A program made the translations under genes and the position numbers. The notes beneath the pieces are model-generated. The model saw only the letters and a program-made list of their open reading frames with translations, was not told the origin of the DNA and did not search any database. From the NCBI RefSeq assembly GCF_907163085.1, contig NZ_CAJQTX010000003.1, positions 62,001 through 126,000 of the forward strand: 64,000 nucleotides of DNA, read 5' to 3'. Of the stretch, positions 1 to 12,800 are shown one piece after another (the stretch's first letter is position 1; the number at the start of each line of letters is the position of its first letter). Origin of the DNA: Candidatus Accumulibacter sp. ACC003. Its GTDB lineage: Bacteria > Pseudomonadota > Gammaproteobacteria > Burkholderiales > Rhodocyclaceae.

Positions 1-2
1 AG

Positions 3-146
3 GACGACCCGACGCTGGCGAGCATGATGCTGGTGTTGCCTCTGGTGCCGCTGGAACCGGCATTTTTCAGGAGCGTTCTGGCAAGAAGGGCGTGGCCGGC
101 GCGAAAGCTGCGGCCGTCAAGGACCAGCGGCAGCGCATCGGGATGA
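3..146 (+). CDS. C-terminal tail of a second giant LEPRxLL-type protein (5' truncated by window edge)
   Basis: Reading frame 3 is open from the window edge to a TGA at 144-146. The 47 residues end with a tail very like that of the giant protein encoded at 857-33161: both carry TLAxMMLVLPLVPxEPxFF, then RSxLA, a basic proline-rich stretch and a final ASG. The DNA is also similar through this block, so the fragment is the 3' end of a tandem paralogue. The shared hydrophobic MMLVLPLVP segment near the very C-terminus could be an export or anchoring signal; that is inference. The rest of this gene lies outside the window, so its size and domains are unknown. Confidence 0.8.
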   Translation, partial: DDPTLASMMLVLPLVPLEPAFFRSVLARRAWPARKLRPSRTSGSASG

Positions 147-856
147 ACGCCTGGTCGGTGAACAGCGGCTAGCACCACACGTTTAAGGTCACGGCCCGCG
201 CTCGCCGATGCCTTGCGACGACCACTTGAGCGAAACGTAGGCATGCCAATTTTGGCATTTGCCAGCGCGCCGCCACGGCATTTTTTTTATTTCTCCGATG
301 GGCGAATCGTGTAGCATTCGCGACGCTGACCAGCGTCCTGCGGCAAGCCGATGGGCGTCAGTCATCGGTGCATGCGTGCTTTGCCGATAGGGCGCCGGGC
401 GCTGCCGCTGGAATGAACGCGTCATGGAATTTTCGGTCCTATACCAGTCGCACGCAGGGATGGGAAGTTGCTGGCGGCGCGCCGCTCGCGCTGCACGCAA
501 CAGTGCGAAATTTCTCTGATGGCGAGGCTCCCGCGGCGGCCAAGCGATGTCCCGTACAGGCGCTCCGGTACGGACCTAGGTGTGTAGGGATGTAGTACTC
601 CCGTCGTGAGGCGGGGCCAGCGACTGCCACGACTCTCCCCAGCGGGAAGTAGTCCGGCCGCCATGATGTTCGTCAGCATCGCAGCCAGAGGAGACTCAGT
701 GGCCGGCAGTCAATTACACAGCGAAAGCAAGCTGAGACTGGCTCGTTTGACGGCTTCCCGGCGTCCGCTCGGCTTGTCGGATCCGCTCAGCTCCCCGGCC
801 AGCCCGGCTCGCCGCCGCGGTCTTTTCTCCGGACCTCCTCTTCCTCGGGACTACTC
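147..856. other. Intergenic region between two giant genes
   Basis: About 710 bases without a convincing gene. Short open frames exist on both strands but have shadow-like, arginine- and proline-rich composition and no ribosome binding site. A small inverted repeat (TGCCAA, two bases, TTGGCA) lies near 243-256, followed by a T-rich stretch near 282-290; it is too short to call a terminator. The promoter of the giant gene is presumably here, but no clear -35/-10 pair was identified. Confidence 0.6.
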
Positions 857-3800
857 ATGAATCATGTCAAGCGCGCGAGCGCTTCCTCGCCGCGGCTGCG
901 TGGCTTTGGGGCGAAGCCGATCGTCGCGGCCTTGCGCAAGATGATCGCTGCCAATGCCTTCCGCAAGATCGGCGCGAGCGGCAGTGCCGACCGCGCCGCG
1001 TCGTCGAGCTTGCGTTTCGAAAGCCTGGAACCCCGGCTATTGCTTTCCGCAGACGTGTTGCCGTATCCGAATCAAGCGTCGACCACCGACCTGCCGGTGC
1101 AAGTGGCGCCGTGGGTGGACGTCGGTCCCCGGATTGATCTCGGCAGCGGCGCACGGTCGCTGGCGTCGACGGCGGTTGCCGGAACGAATCAGGCCGCTCC
1201 GGCCCGCCCCGGGTCACACGCGATCGTCGTCGTCGACGCCGGCCTTGGTGATTACCAGACGCTGCTTACGGCGATTGCCGCTGGCGAAGATGGCGCTGTC
1301 GGCGGCAGAGCAGGGAAGACCGAGGTTTTCGTTCTCGACCAGGGCGGCAATCGCTTGCTGCAGCAGATCACGGACGCTCTGGACGGAGAAAGCGACGTCT
1401 CGGCGATTCACATCGTGACGCACGGTGGCGACGGCAGCCTGCAGTTCGGCGCCGAGCGCGTTGATGCCGCAGGGCTGGATGCCTATGCCGCGCAACTGAG
1501 CACCTGGAGTCGTGCCCTGACGCCCGATGGCGATATCCTGATCTACGGCTGTGACGTCGGCTATGGGCCGGATGGTGACCGCTTCCTCGCACGCATGGCG
1601 GCGCTGACCGGCGCCGACGTTGCCGCATCGACCGACTTTACCGGCAGCCCGCTGCTGGGTGGCAATTGGCAACTGGAGAAAAGCACCGGTCCAATCGAGG
1701 CGTCGCTGCCGGCGAGCGAGTCCTCCTTGAACCGATACTCGTCGCTGCTCGGCAATCGAACATGGGATGGTGGCGGCGACGGTGTTTCGTGGAGTGACCG
1801 CTTCAATTGGAGTGGCGATCTGGCGCCAGGCGTGAACGACGACGTAATCATCGACGTCGCTGCCGGCGATCCGGCGATCAACGTCTCGGCTGCCGCCGGG
1901 CTGGTGCAGCTGAAGAGCCTGAGCAGCAGCCGGCCAATCACCCTTATGGCGGGGGCAACGCTGCAGGCGTCATCGACGATCGTGCTCAATAGGAGCATGA
2001 CGCTCGCCGGCGGCACGATCGACGGCGGCACGGTCAGTACCGTGGGTGGCGCGAAGCTGCTGGCGACCAGCTCGGGCGGCACCTTGCAGGACGTGACGCT
2101 GCAGGGTGATGCGGCGCAGAGCGAACCGACGGTGCTCGATCTGAGCGGCGGCTACGGCGTCAAGGTCGGCGTCAGCGGCGACCTGACGCTGGCCAACGCG
2201 ACGATCAACGTACAGAACTACGGCCAGCTCAATTTCAGTAGCGCCGCGGCGACGCTGGGCGGCAGCGGCACGGTTCTGTTCGGCGACAACAACAGCTACA
2301 ACAGCGTCCGCGAAGTCGCCAGTGGCGGCCAGCTGACGATCGGCGCGGGGATCGCCGTCACGGGCGCGGGTGGGACGATCGGCTACAACGCCGGCTGGGG
2401 CGGCCCGGCCAACGTTTCGGTGCGCAACCTCGGGAACATCGGTCCCGACCGCGTCGGCACCATCACATTCGCTGGCGCCAGCTTCAACAACCAGGGGACG
2501 CTGCAGGCCAGCGGTGGTGGCACGCTCAATCTCCAGGCGACGGCGTGGAGCAACAGTGGGCTGATTACCGAGAGCAACTCGACGCTCAATCTCGGCAGCA
2601 GCTTCAGCACCGCTGAGCTCGGTAACTACAGTCGCAGTGGCGGCGCAATCAATCTGAGCGGCACGCTGAACAACGCCGGCGGCACGCTGGCGCTGGACGC
2701 CGGCACGGGTTCCTGGAACCTCGCTGGCGGCACCATCCAGGGCGGCACGGTCAGCGCCACGGGCGGCGCGAAGCTGCTGGCGAGCAACCTGGGCGGCACC
2801 TTGCAGGACGTGACGCTGCAGGGTGATGCGGCGCAGAGCGAACCGACGGTGCTCGATCTGAGCGGCGGCTACGGCGTCAAGGTTGGCGTCAGCGGCGACC
2901 TGACGCTGGCCAACGCGACGATCAACGTACAGAACTACGGCCAGCTCACCTTCAGCAGCGCCGCGGCGACGCTGGGCGGTAGCGGCACGGTGCTGTTCGG
3001 CGACAACAACAGCTACAACAGCGTCCGCGAAGTCGCCAGTGGCGGCCAGCTGACGATTGGCCCGGGAATCACCGTCACGGGGTCTGGCGGGACGATCGGC
3101 TACAACGCCGGCTGGGGCGGCCCGGCCAACGTTTCGGTGCGCAACCTCGGGAACATCGGTCCCGACCGCGTCGGGACGATCACACTCGCTGGCGCCAGCT
3201 TCAACAACCAGGGGACGCTGCAGGCCAGCGGTGGTGGCACGCTCAATCTCCAGGCGACGGCGTGGAGCAACAGTGGCCTGATTACCGAGAGCAACTCGAC
3301 GCTCAATCTCGGCAGCAGCTTCAGCACCGCTGAGCTCGGCAACTACAGTCGCAGTGGCGGCGCAATCAATCTGACCGGCACGCTGAACAACAGCGGCGGC
3401 ACGCTGGCGCTGGACGCCGGCACGGGTTCCTGGAACCTCGCCGGCGGCACCATCCAGGGCGGCACGGTCAGCGCCACGGGCGGCGCGAAGCTGCTGGCGA
3501 GCAACCTGGGCGGCACCTTGCAGCACGTGACGCTGCAGGGTGATGCGGCGCAGAGCGAACCGACGGTGCTCGATCTGAGCGGCGGCTACGGCGTCAAGGT
3601 TGGCGTCAGCGGCGACCTGACGCTGGCCAACGCGACGATCAACGTACAGAACTACGGCCAGCTCACCTTCAGCAGCGCTGCGGCGACGCTGGGCGGTAGC
3701 GGCACGCTACTGTTCGGCGACAACAACAGCTACAACAGCGTCCGCGAAGTCGCCAGCGGCGGCGAGTTGACGATTGGCTCGGGAATCACCGTCACGGGCG

Positions 3801-6800
3801 CGGGTGGGACGATCGGCTACAACGCCGGCTGGGGCGGCCCGGCCAACGTTTCGGTGCGCAACCTCGGGAACATCGGTCCCGACCGCGTCGGGACGATCAC
3901 ACTCGCTGGCGCCAGCTTCAACAACCAGGGGACGCTGCAGGCCAGCGGTGGCGGCACGCTCAATCTCCAGGCGACGGCGTGGAGCAACAGTGGCCTGATT
4001 ACCGAGAGCAACTCGACGCTCAATCTCGGCAGCAGCTTCAGCACCGCTGAGCTCGGCAACTACAGTCGCAGTGGCGGCGCAATCAATCTGACCGGCACGC
4101 TAAACAACACCGGCGGCACGCTGGCGCTGGACGCCGGCACGGGTTCCTGGAACCTCGCTGGCGGCACGATCCAGGGCGGCACGGTCAGCGCCACGGGCGG
4201 CGCGAAGCTGCTGGCGAGCAACCTGGGCGGCACCTTGCAGGACGTGACGCTGCAGGGTGATGCGGCGCAGAGCGAACCGACGGTGCTCGATCTGAGCGGC
4301 GGCTACGGCGTCAAGGTTGGCGTCAGCGGCGACCTGACGCTGGCCAACGCGACGATCACCGTACAGAACTACGGCCAGCTCAATTTCAGCAGCGCTGCGG
4401 CGACGCTGGGCGGTAGCGGCACGCTGCTGTTCGGCGACAACAACAGCTACAACAGCGTCCGCGAAGTCGCCAGTGGCGGCGAGTTGACGATTGGCGCGGG
4501 GATCGCCGTCACGGGCGCGGGTGGGACGATCGGCTACAACGCCGGCTGGGGCGGCCCGGCCAACGTTTCGGTGCGCAACCTCGGGAACATCGGTCCCGAC
4601 CGCGTCGGGACGATCACACTCGCTGGCGCCAGCTTCAACAACCAGGGGACGCTGCAGGCCAGCGGTGGCGGCACGCTCAATGTGCAGCCGACAAGCTGGA
4701 GCAACGTGGCTGGCGCACAGATCACGGCCACTGACAGCACGCTGAATCTGGGTGGCAGCTACGCCAACGCCGGCACGATCAGCGCCAGCAACTCGACGGT
4801 CAAGCTAGGCGGCAGCCTGACGCTGGCCGATCTCGGGACCTTCAACCGCAGCGGCGGCACGGTCAATCTGAGCGGCACGCTGAACAACGCCGGCGGCACA
4901 CTGGCGCTGGACGCCGGCACGGGTTCCTGGAACCTGGCGGGCGGTACGATCCAGGGCGGCACGGTCAGCGCCACGGGCGGTGCGAAGCTGCTGGCGACCA
5001 ACCTGGGCGGCACCTTGCAGGACGTGACGCTGCAGGGCGACGCGGCGCAGAGCGAACCGACGGTACTCGACCTGAGCTCTGGCTACGGCGTCAACCTTGG
5101 CGTCAGCGGCGACCTGACGCTGGCCAACGCGACGATCACCGTACAGAACTACGGCCAGCTCAATTTCAGTAGCGCTGCGGCGACGCTGGGCGGTAGCGGC
5201 ACCGTGCTGTTCGGCGACAACAACAGCTACAACAGCGTCCGCGAAGTCGCCAGCGGCGGCGAGTTGATGATTGGCTCGGGAATCACCGTCACGGGCGCGG
5301 GTGGGACGATCGGCTACAACGCCGGCTGGGGCGGCCCGGCCAACGTTTCGGTGCGCAACCTCGGGAACATCGGTCCCGACCGCGTCGGGACGATCACACT
5401 CGCTGGCGCCAGCTTCAACAACCAGGGGACGCTGCAGGCCAGCGGTGGCGGCACGCTCAGTGTGCAGCCGACAAGCTGGAGCAACGTGGCTGGCGCACAG
5501 ATCACGGCCACTGACAGCACGCTGAATCTGGGTGGCAGCTACGCCAACGCCGGCACGATCAGCGCCAGCAACTCGACGGTCAAGCTAGGCGGCAGCCTGA
5601 CGCTGGCCGATCTCGGGACCTTCAACCGCAGCGGCGGCACGGTCAATCTGAGCGGCACGCTGAACAACACCGGCGGCGCGCTGGCGCTGGACGCCGGCAC
5701 GGGTTCCTGGAACCTGGCGGGCGGCACGATCCAGGGCGGCACGGTCAGCGCCACGGGCGGTGCGAAGCTGCTGGCGAGCAACCTGGGCGGCACCTTGCAG
5801 GACGTGACGCTGCAGGGCGACGCGGCGCAGAACGAACCGACGGTACTCGATCTGAGCTCTGGCTACGGCGTCAACCTTGGCGTCAGCGGCGACCTGACGC
5901 TGGCCAACGCGACGATCACCGTACAGAACTACGGCCAGCTCAATTTCAGTAGCGCTGCGGCGACGCTGGGCGGTAGCGGCACGCTGCTGTTCGGCGACAA
6001 CAACAGCTACAACAGCGTCCGCGAACTCGCCAGTGGCGGCGAGTTGACGATTGGCGCGGGGATCGCCGTCACGGGCGCGGGTGGGACGATCGGCTACAAC
6101 GCCGGCTGGGGCGGCCCGGCCAACGTTTCGGTACGCAACCTCGGGAGCATCGGTCCCGACCGCGTCGGCACCATCACACTCGCTGGCGCCAGCTTCAACA
6201 ACCAGGGGACGCTGCGGGCCAGCGGTGGCGGCACGCTCAATGTGCAGCCGACGACGCTTGCCAACTTTGTCGCCGGCACCCTGACCGGCGGCGTCTGGGA
6301 GGCGTCCGCGGGCAGCACTCTGCGCGTCCTGCTGAGTTCGCCGATCATCAGCAACGCGGCCAGCCTTGTCCTTGACGGGGTCAACGCCAATTTCTATCGC
6401 GATGCCGGTACGACCAGCGCCTTGAGTGGGCTCACGAGCAATGCCAGTGGCGGCAGCCTGACGCTGCGAAACGGCGCCAGCCTGGACCTGGCAAGCGACT
6501 TCAGCAATGCGGGCGCGGTGTTCGTCGGCACCAACAGCCTTCTCGAGGTCGGCAGCGCTGACCAGTATGCGGAGACGGTTCTCGGCTTCAGTTCTCAGTA
6601 CAGTAGCGGTTCGTGGTCCGCCGCGCAGGCTCTGGGAACGCCCAATACCCTCGGCTATGGCGACCGGCCGACGTCCTGGGCACCTTCGTCGCTCAACGGT
6701 ACGCTGGAGTTCCTCACGCTGGGCTTTGCAACACCTGTTTTCGCCAGTGGCGCAACGATTCGCGAGACCTCTGGAAATGGTTTCGTGTACCAGATCGACG

Positions 6801-9800
6801 TCGTCGATACCGGCGACGTCCTGCATACCGTCTGGAGTGGGGCCGACTCAAGCCAGCCAGGCGCGACCGTCGATTTCAGCGTGTCCTGGGCGCCGACGGC
6901 GTATCTGGTCAAAGGTCTCAAGGTCTATGTAGACACCAATCACGATCTCAATGCCTGGGAAGAAATCGACTCGGTCCGCCTGCGTGCCCGGGTGACCACG
7001 GATTCCTACGTGCAGACGGCGGGAAGCACGCTGCTCGACGGCGGTCGGCTGCAAGCGCCAGGCGTCGTCGATCTGCTGGGTGGGAGCCTGAGTGGTGCGG
7101 GCATCATCGACGCCGACCTGGCGAATTCGGCGCTGATCAACCCCGGTAAGCCGCTGGGCACGCTGAGCGTCGTCGGCAACTATACCCAGACCGCCGCTGG
7201 TGTGCTCACCGTCGAGCTCGGTGGAGTGAACGCAGGATCACAGTTCGATCAACTCGCCATCGACGGTGACGCGGCGCTTGACGGCACCCTGAATGTTGCC
7301 CTGATCAATGCCTTCACGCCGACCAGCGGCGATGCCTTCAAGGTCCTCGGCTTTGCCGCGCGGAGCGGCCAGTTCGCGCAGATTGCCAGCCCGTCGGCGC
7401 TCCTGCGCGCCAATTACAGTGCCAGCGACCTCACCCTGCTCAGCGAAGTTGCGGGCATCAAGATCAACCCGACTTTCGGACTGACGACGTCGGAGGCCGG
7501 GGCAACTGCGACTTTCACCGTGGTCCTCGACACGGCACCAACGGCCGCGGTGTCGATCGCTCTACTCTCGGATAAGCTGGCCGAAGGCACGCTGTCGACG
7601 GCATCGCTGCTGTTCACGCCGCAAGACTGGAATCTGCCGCAGACCGTCACGGTCACCGGCGTCGATGACGCCGTCGACGACGGCGACGTGGCGTACCACG
7701 TCGTCACCGCGCCGGCGGTCTCAGCCGATCCTGCCTACGACGGCTTCAACGCCAGCGACGTGACTCTCAGCAATCTCAACGACGATCACGCCGGCTTCAT
7801 TTTCAGCGCCATCTCCGGGCTGGCGACGTCTGAATCGGGCGCTGGCGCGACCTTTACCGTCGCGCTCGCTTCCAGGCCGACGGCGAACGTCCGCTTCGTG
7901 CTGGCGTCGAGCAATGGCAGCGAAGGCACGGTGCTGCCGTCGCAGCTCACGTTCACGCCGCAAAACTGGAATATCGCCCAGACGGTCACCGCCAGCGGCG
8001 TCGAAGACCAGGTCGTCGATGGCGACGTCGCCTGGGCGATCGTCACGTCGCCGGCGGTCAGTGCTGACCTCAAGTACCAGGGGCTCAACCCCCCGGACGT
8101 CAGCCTGGTCAACCACGACAACGACACGCTCGACCTGCGCATTGCCAACCTGTCGCTGACACCGGCCGCCGGACTACAGTCGGGTGGCACGGTGCTCGTC
8201 ACATGGACGGTGGCGAACGTTGGCAACGTCGCCACCAACCGTTCCTTTTCCGACCTGCTGGTGGTCAAGAACGCGAGCAGCGGCCAGACGCTGTTTAGCA
8301 CGCCGGTGCTCTACGACCAGAATTCGCTGGCCAACGGCGCGATCGAGGCCGGGGGGTCGCGGCAGCGGCAGTTCTCGCTCAGATTGCCCGATGGCCTGGT
8401 CGCTGTCGGCGACCTCTCATTTACGGTCACGCTCAACGCCTACGGCGAGATCAGTGAATCGACTCCGGCTGCGGCCAACAACACCGCCAGCATCACGCAG
8501 GCCTCGACGCTGGCGCCGTATCCGGATCTGCAAATCCAGAACCTGCGCCTGCAGCCCGCCACTGGCGTGTTGTCCGGCAGCCCGCTGCTCGTCCTCTGGG
8601 ACGACGCCAACGTCGGCAATGGCGCGACCAGCGCTGCGTGGCTCGATCGGCTGACGGTGCGGAACCTGAGCACCGGCGAAGTGCTGCTGTACACCACCAT
8701 CGCACACGATCCGGCGCTGCCGGCCAACGCGCCGATCGCCGCTGGCGGCACGCACTCGAAGCAGTACGCGTACACCCTGCCCGACGGACCGCGCGGCGTC
8801 GGTGACCTCGAGGTCACGGTGCTCGCCGACGCCAACGGCAATCTCTTCGAGCTCAATCCGGCGGGCACCGCCGAAGCCAACAACGCGGCCGTGGTCACGA
8901 CCACGTCTACACTCGCCAGCTACCCCGACCTGGTGGTCGCCAACCTGCGCATCGAACCGCCCGCCGGCCTGTTTTCGGGCGCTTCGTTCACGGTCCTCTG
9001 GAACGACAGCAATACCGGCACGCGCGCCACGTCTGCTGGCTGGAGCGACCAGCTGACGATCAGGAACACCAGCACCGGCGAGACTCTGGCCAGTGTCTCA
9101 TTGCCTTACGACCCCGCCGCGATCGGCAACGGCAGCATTACGCCGGGCGGCACTCGTGCCAGGCAGTACACGCTTCGTCTACCCGATGGTTTGCGCGGCG
9201 TTGGTCAAATCGAGGCGACGGTCAGCATCGACAGCAGCCAGACGATTTTCGAGAACAATGCCGGCGGTACCGCCGAGGCCAACAACACGGCGGTGTTGAC
9301 GCGTAGCTCGGCGCTGGCCGCGTATCCCGACCTGCAGGTCACCGAGCTGAGCATCGACGGTCCCGACGGGGTCGTTTCCGGCGGCGCCGTGACCGTTCAG
9401 TGGAACGACGCCAACACCGGCAGCGGCGCGACTGCTGGCGCCTGGAGCGACCTGCTGGAAGTGAAGAATACGACTACCGGCGAGATCCTGGTCAGCAGGG
9501 CGCTGGTCTACGACCCGGCGGTCACCGGCAACGGCGACATCGCCGCGGCCGACAAACGCGCCCGGCAGTACAGCTTTCGCTTGCCCGACGGCGTCGCTGG
9601 AGTGGGCCAGCTGCTGGTCAAGGTCCTTGCCGACACCGGCAATGCGCTTTTCGAAGGCAACCCCGCCGGTACGGCCGAGAGCAATAACGTCGCTTCGCTG
9701 AGCGCCGCGTCGGTCGCCGGGCCCTATCCAGACTTGCAGGTGAGTGATCTGGCGTTCGACCCGGTCAGCGGCCTGCAGTCGGGCGACGTGGTGACGCTGC

Positions 9801-12800
9801 GCTGGAGCGACCGCAATAGCGGCGGCCGCGAAACGAGCGGTTCGTGGAACGATTACGTCACGGTCACCAACGTCTCGACCGGCGAAACGCTGAGCACGGG
9901 CACCGTTGCCTACCAGGAATCGGCGGTCGGTAACGGCGCGATCGCCAGTGGCGCAAAGCGGTCACGACAGTTCGCCTTCACGTTGCCGAGCGGCTTGCGT
10001 GGCGCCGGGCAAATCCAGGCCACCGTCAGCAGCGACTGGTTCAACCAGATTTTTGAATACAACACCGCCGGGCCAGGTGGCGCCAATGCCGCCGAAGGCA
10101 ACAACAGTGCAAGCGCTACGGCAACGTCCTTGCTAGCACCGGCTCCCGACCTGCAGGTGAGCGGCCTCGCCCTGACCCCGGCCGCGGGGCTGGCATCGGG
10201 CGACAGCGTCGTCTTGCACTGGAATGTTGCCAACACCGGCACGGCCGCCGCCGGCAAAGCGTTCTACTCGCACGTCAGCGTCTTCAACGAGCAGACGGGC
10301 AAGGAGCTGAGCACCTTCGATGTGGCCTACGACCCGACGCTTGTCGGCAACGCGGCCATCGCCAGCGGCGACTCGCTTGCGCAGCAGCTCGCTTATACCT
10401 TGCCGGCCGGCGATGCCGGCGCCGGCACGCTGCTATTTACGGTCACCGCCGACTACTACAATCAGCTTTCCGAGTACAACACCGCCGGCCCGAACAGCAC
10501 CAGCACCGCCGAGACCAATAACGCCAGCAGCGTCACCGCGCTTTCGGCGCTGGCGCCGTATGCCGACCTGGCGGTAGACAGCGTCATGGCGCCGGCCTTG
10601 ACGATCGGCGACCCGGCGCAGGTGACGATCAGCTGGAGCGTCGCCAACGTCGGCAGCGCGGCAACGACGCTTGCCGCCTGGGTCGATACGATCATCATTT
10701 CGCCCGACGCCGAACCCAGCCATGGCACGGTGCTCAAGGAGTTCGCGCACCAGGGCGCGCTGGCGACGGGTGCCGGCTATTCGCGCAGCGAGACCTTCCT
10801 CTTGCCGGCGCAGTTCCAGACGCATTCGCACCTCTTCGTGCGCACCGACGCCGCTGATGCGGTCTTCGAGAACGGCGGCGAAGCAAACAACTTCGGCGAA
10901 GCCGCCAATCTCTTCGACGTGACGCCGATTCCCTACGCCGACCTGACCGTGTCGGGCGTCAGCGTGCCGCTTGCCGGCGCCAGCGGCCAGGCGATCGAGG
11001 TCGCCTGGACGGTCAGCAACCAGTCGCCGCACGCGATCGGTACGACCAATACCGGCCTGTGGGCTGATTCGCTGTATCTGGCGTCCGACGCGGCGGGCAA
11101 GAACGTCGTCGCGTCTCTGGGAGGCTTCGATCACCTCGGCGCGCTGGCCGTCGGCGGTAGCTATACACATACCGTCAGCGCGACCCTGCCGGACGGTCTG
11201 AGCGGTAGCTTCTACGTCGTCGTTCGCACCGGCGGACCGCACGAGTTCATTTACACCGACAATAACAGCGCCGTCTCGGGGCCTCTGGCGGTGGCCTTCT
11301 CGGCGCCGCCGGATCTGACGCCAAGCCACCTGGCGGCGACGACGCCGGGATCGACGGCCGTGCTTGACACCGCCAACGCCGGCGACAAGATCGATGTCAG
11401 CTGGACCGTTCACAATGTCGGTGCTGGCGAGACCAAGGGTACCTGGGTCGATAGCGTCGTGCTCAGGGAAGTCGGCGGCATCCGATCGTTTACGCTCGGC
11501 GCGTTCACCTACGCCAGCCCACTGCCGGGTGGCCAGTTCTATACCCGCACCGAGCAGCTGCAGCTGCCGAGCAAGGTTCAGGGCGTCTTCCAGCTGTTGC
11601 TGACGACCAATACCGGACTTTTCCCGATCTTCGAGAACGGCGCCAGTGCGAACAACACGCTCGTCGATGCGCAGACGCTGACGCTCACCGTGCCGCCCAA
11701 TCCCGACCTGCAAGTGTTCTCGATCGACAACGCCCCGGCAACGGCCAACGCCGGCGGCACCGTTGCCCTCGACTACACGGTCATCAACCAGGGGAGCGCC
11801 GACGCGCGTGGTCACTGGACCGACAAGGTTTACCTGTCTCTGAAGGACCATCTCGACGGCAGCGCGATCTTCCTGGGTTCCTTCGCCAACCAGTCGGCGT
11901 TGATGCCCGGCGCCAAGTATCAAGGACACAGCGACAACCTGTCAGTGCCCAAACGTCTTGGCGGGCCCGCCTACCTGATCGTCGCGACAAACGCCGACGG
12001 CAGCGTCGACGAATTCCCGCGCGCCGACAACAACACGCTCGTGCAGTCGATTTACATCAACCCTGAACCGCCGGCCGATCTCGTCACCGGCCTCGTCACC
12101 GCGCCGAACCAGACCTTCGACGGCACGACCATTGACGTCTCGTACCACGTCAGCAACCTTGGCCTGGAACCCACCGACCGGTCGAGCTGGACCGATACCA
12201 TCTGGCTGACCCGCGACGCGACGCGCCCGAACGTCACCAAGGGCGACGTGCTGCTGGCGACGCTGCCGCATAGCGGCCTCCTCGGCAACGACCCGTCGAT
12301 CATCGCGCCGCCGGTCGGCTACGATGTCAGCACGCAGGTGACGCTGCCCAAGCACATCTCGGGGCAGTTCTACATCACCGCCTGGTCAGATTCCTTCGAT
12401 GTCGTCCTCAAGAGTACCCAGGACGTCAATGTCAATCCCGACGACCCGACGCAGCTCAACAACGACAACTACAAGGCTCGGCCGATTACCGTCCTGCTGA
12501 CGCCGCCGCCCGACCTGGTGGTGACGGCGGTGACGCCGCAGGCTTCGGCGCTTGGCGGCGACGATTTCACCGTCCAATGGACGGTGCAGAACAAGGGCAC
12601 CAGCGCGACCGAAGGCAGCGTTCTCTTCGACCAGGTGTATCTCTCCGACAAGGCGACTTTCGTGCCGCCGTTCAGTGGCCAGAACGTCGGCAACCAGTGG
12701 TTCCTGGGCAGCGTCGAGCACGACGGGATCGTTGCCAGCAATGGCTCCTACACGGCACAGCACACCTTCAAGCTGTCGCCGGAGATCTCCGGCAAGTACG

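Noticed and set aside
243-256. TGCCAA/TTGGCA inverted repeat as a terminator of the upstream giant gene
   Set aside because: Six-base stem with two-base loop cannot form a stable hairpin and no T tract follows directly.
1970-3526. Long minus-strand open frame opposite the tandem repeats
   Set aside because: It mirrors the repeat period, is rich in arginine, alanine and valine, has no ribosome binding site or known domain, and results from GC-rich codon use on the other strand.
2012-6258. CRISPR-like direct repeats
   Set aside because: Units are hundreds of bases long and translate in frame; there are no short repeats with spacers.
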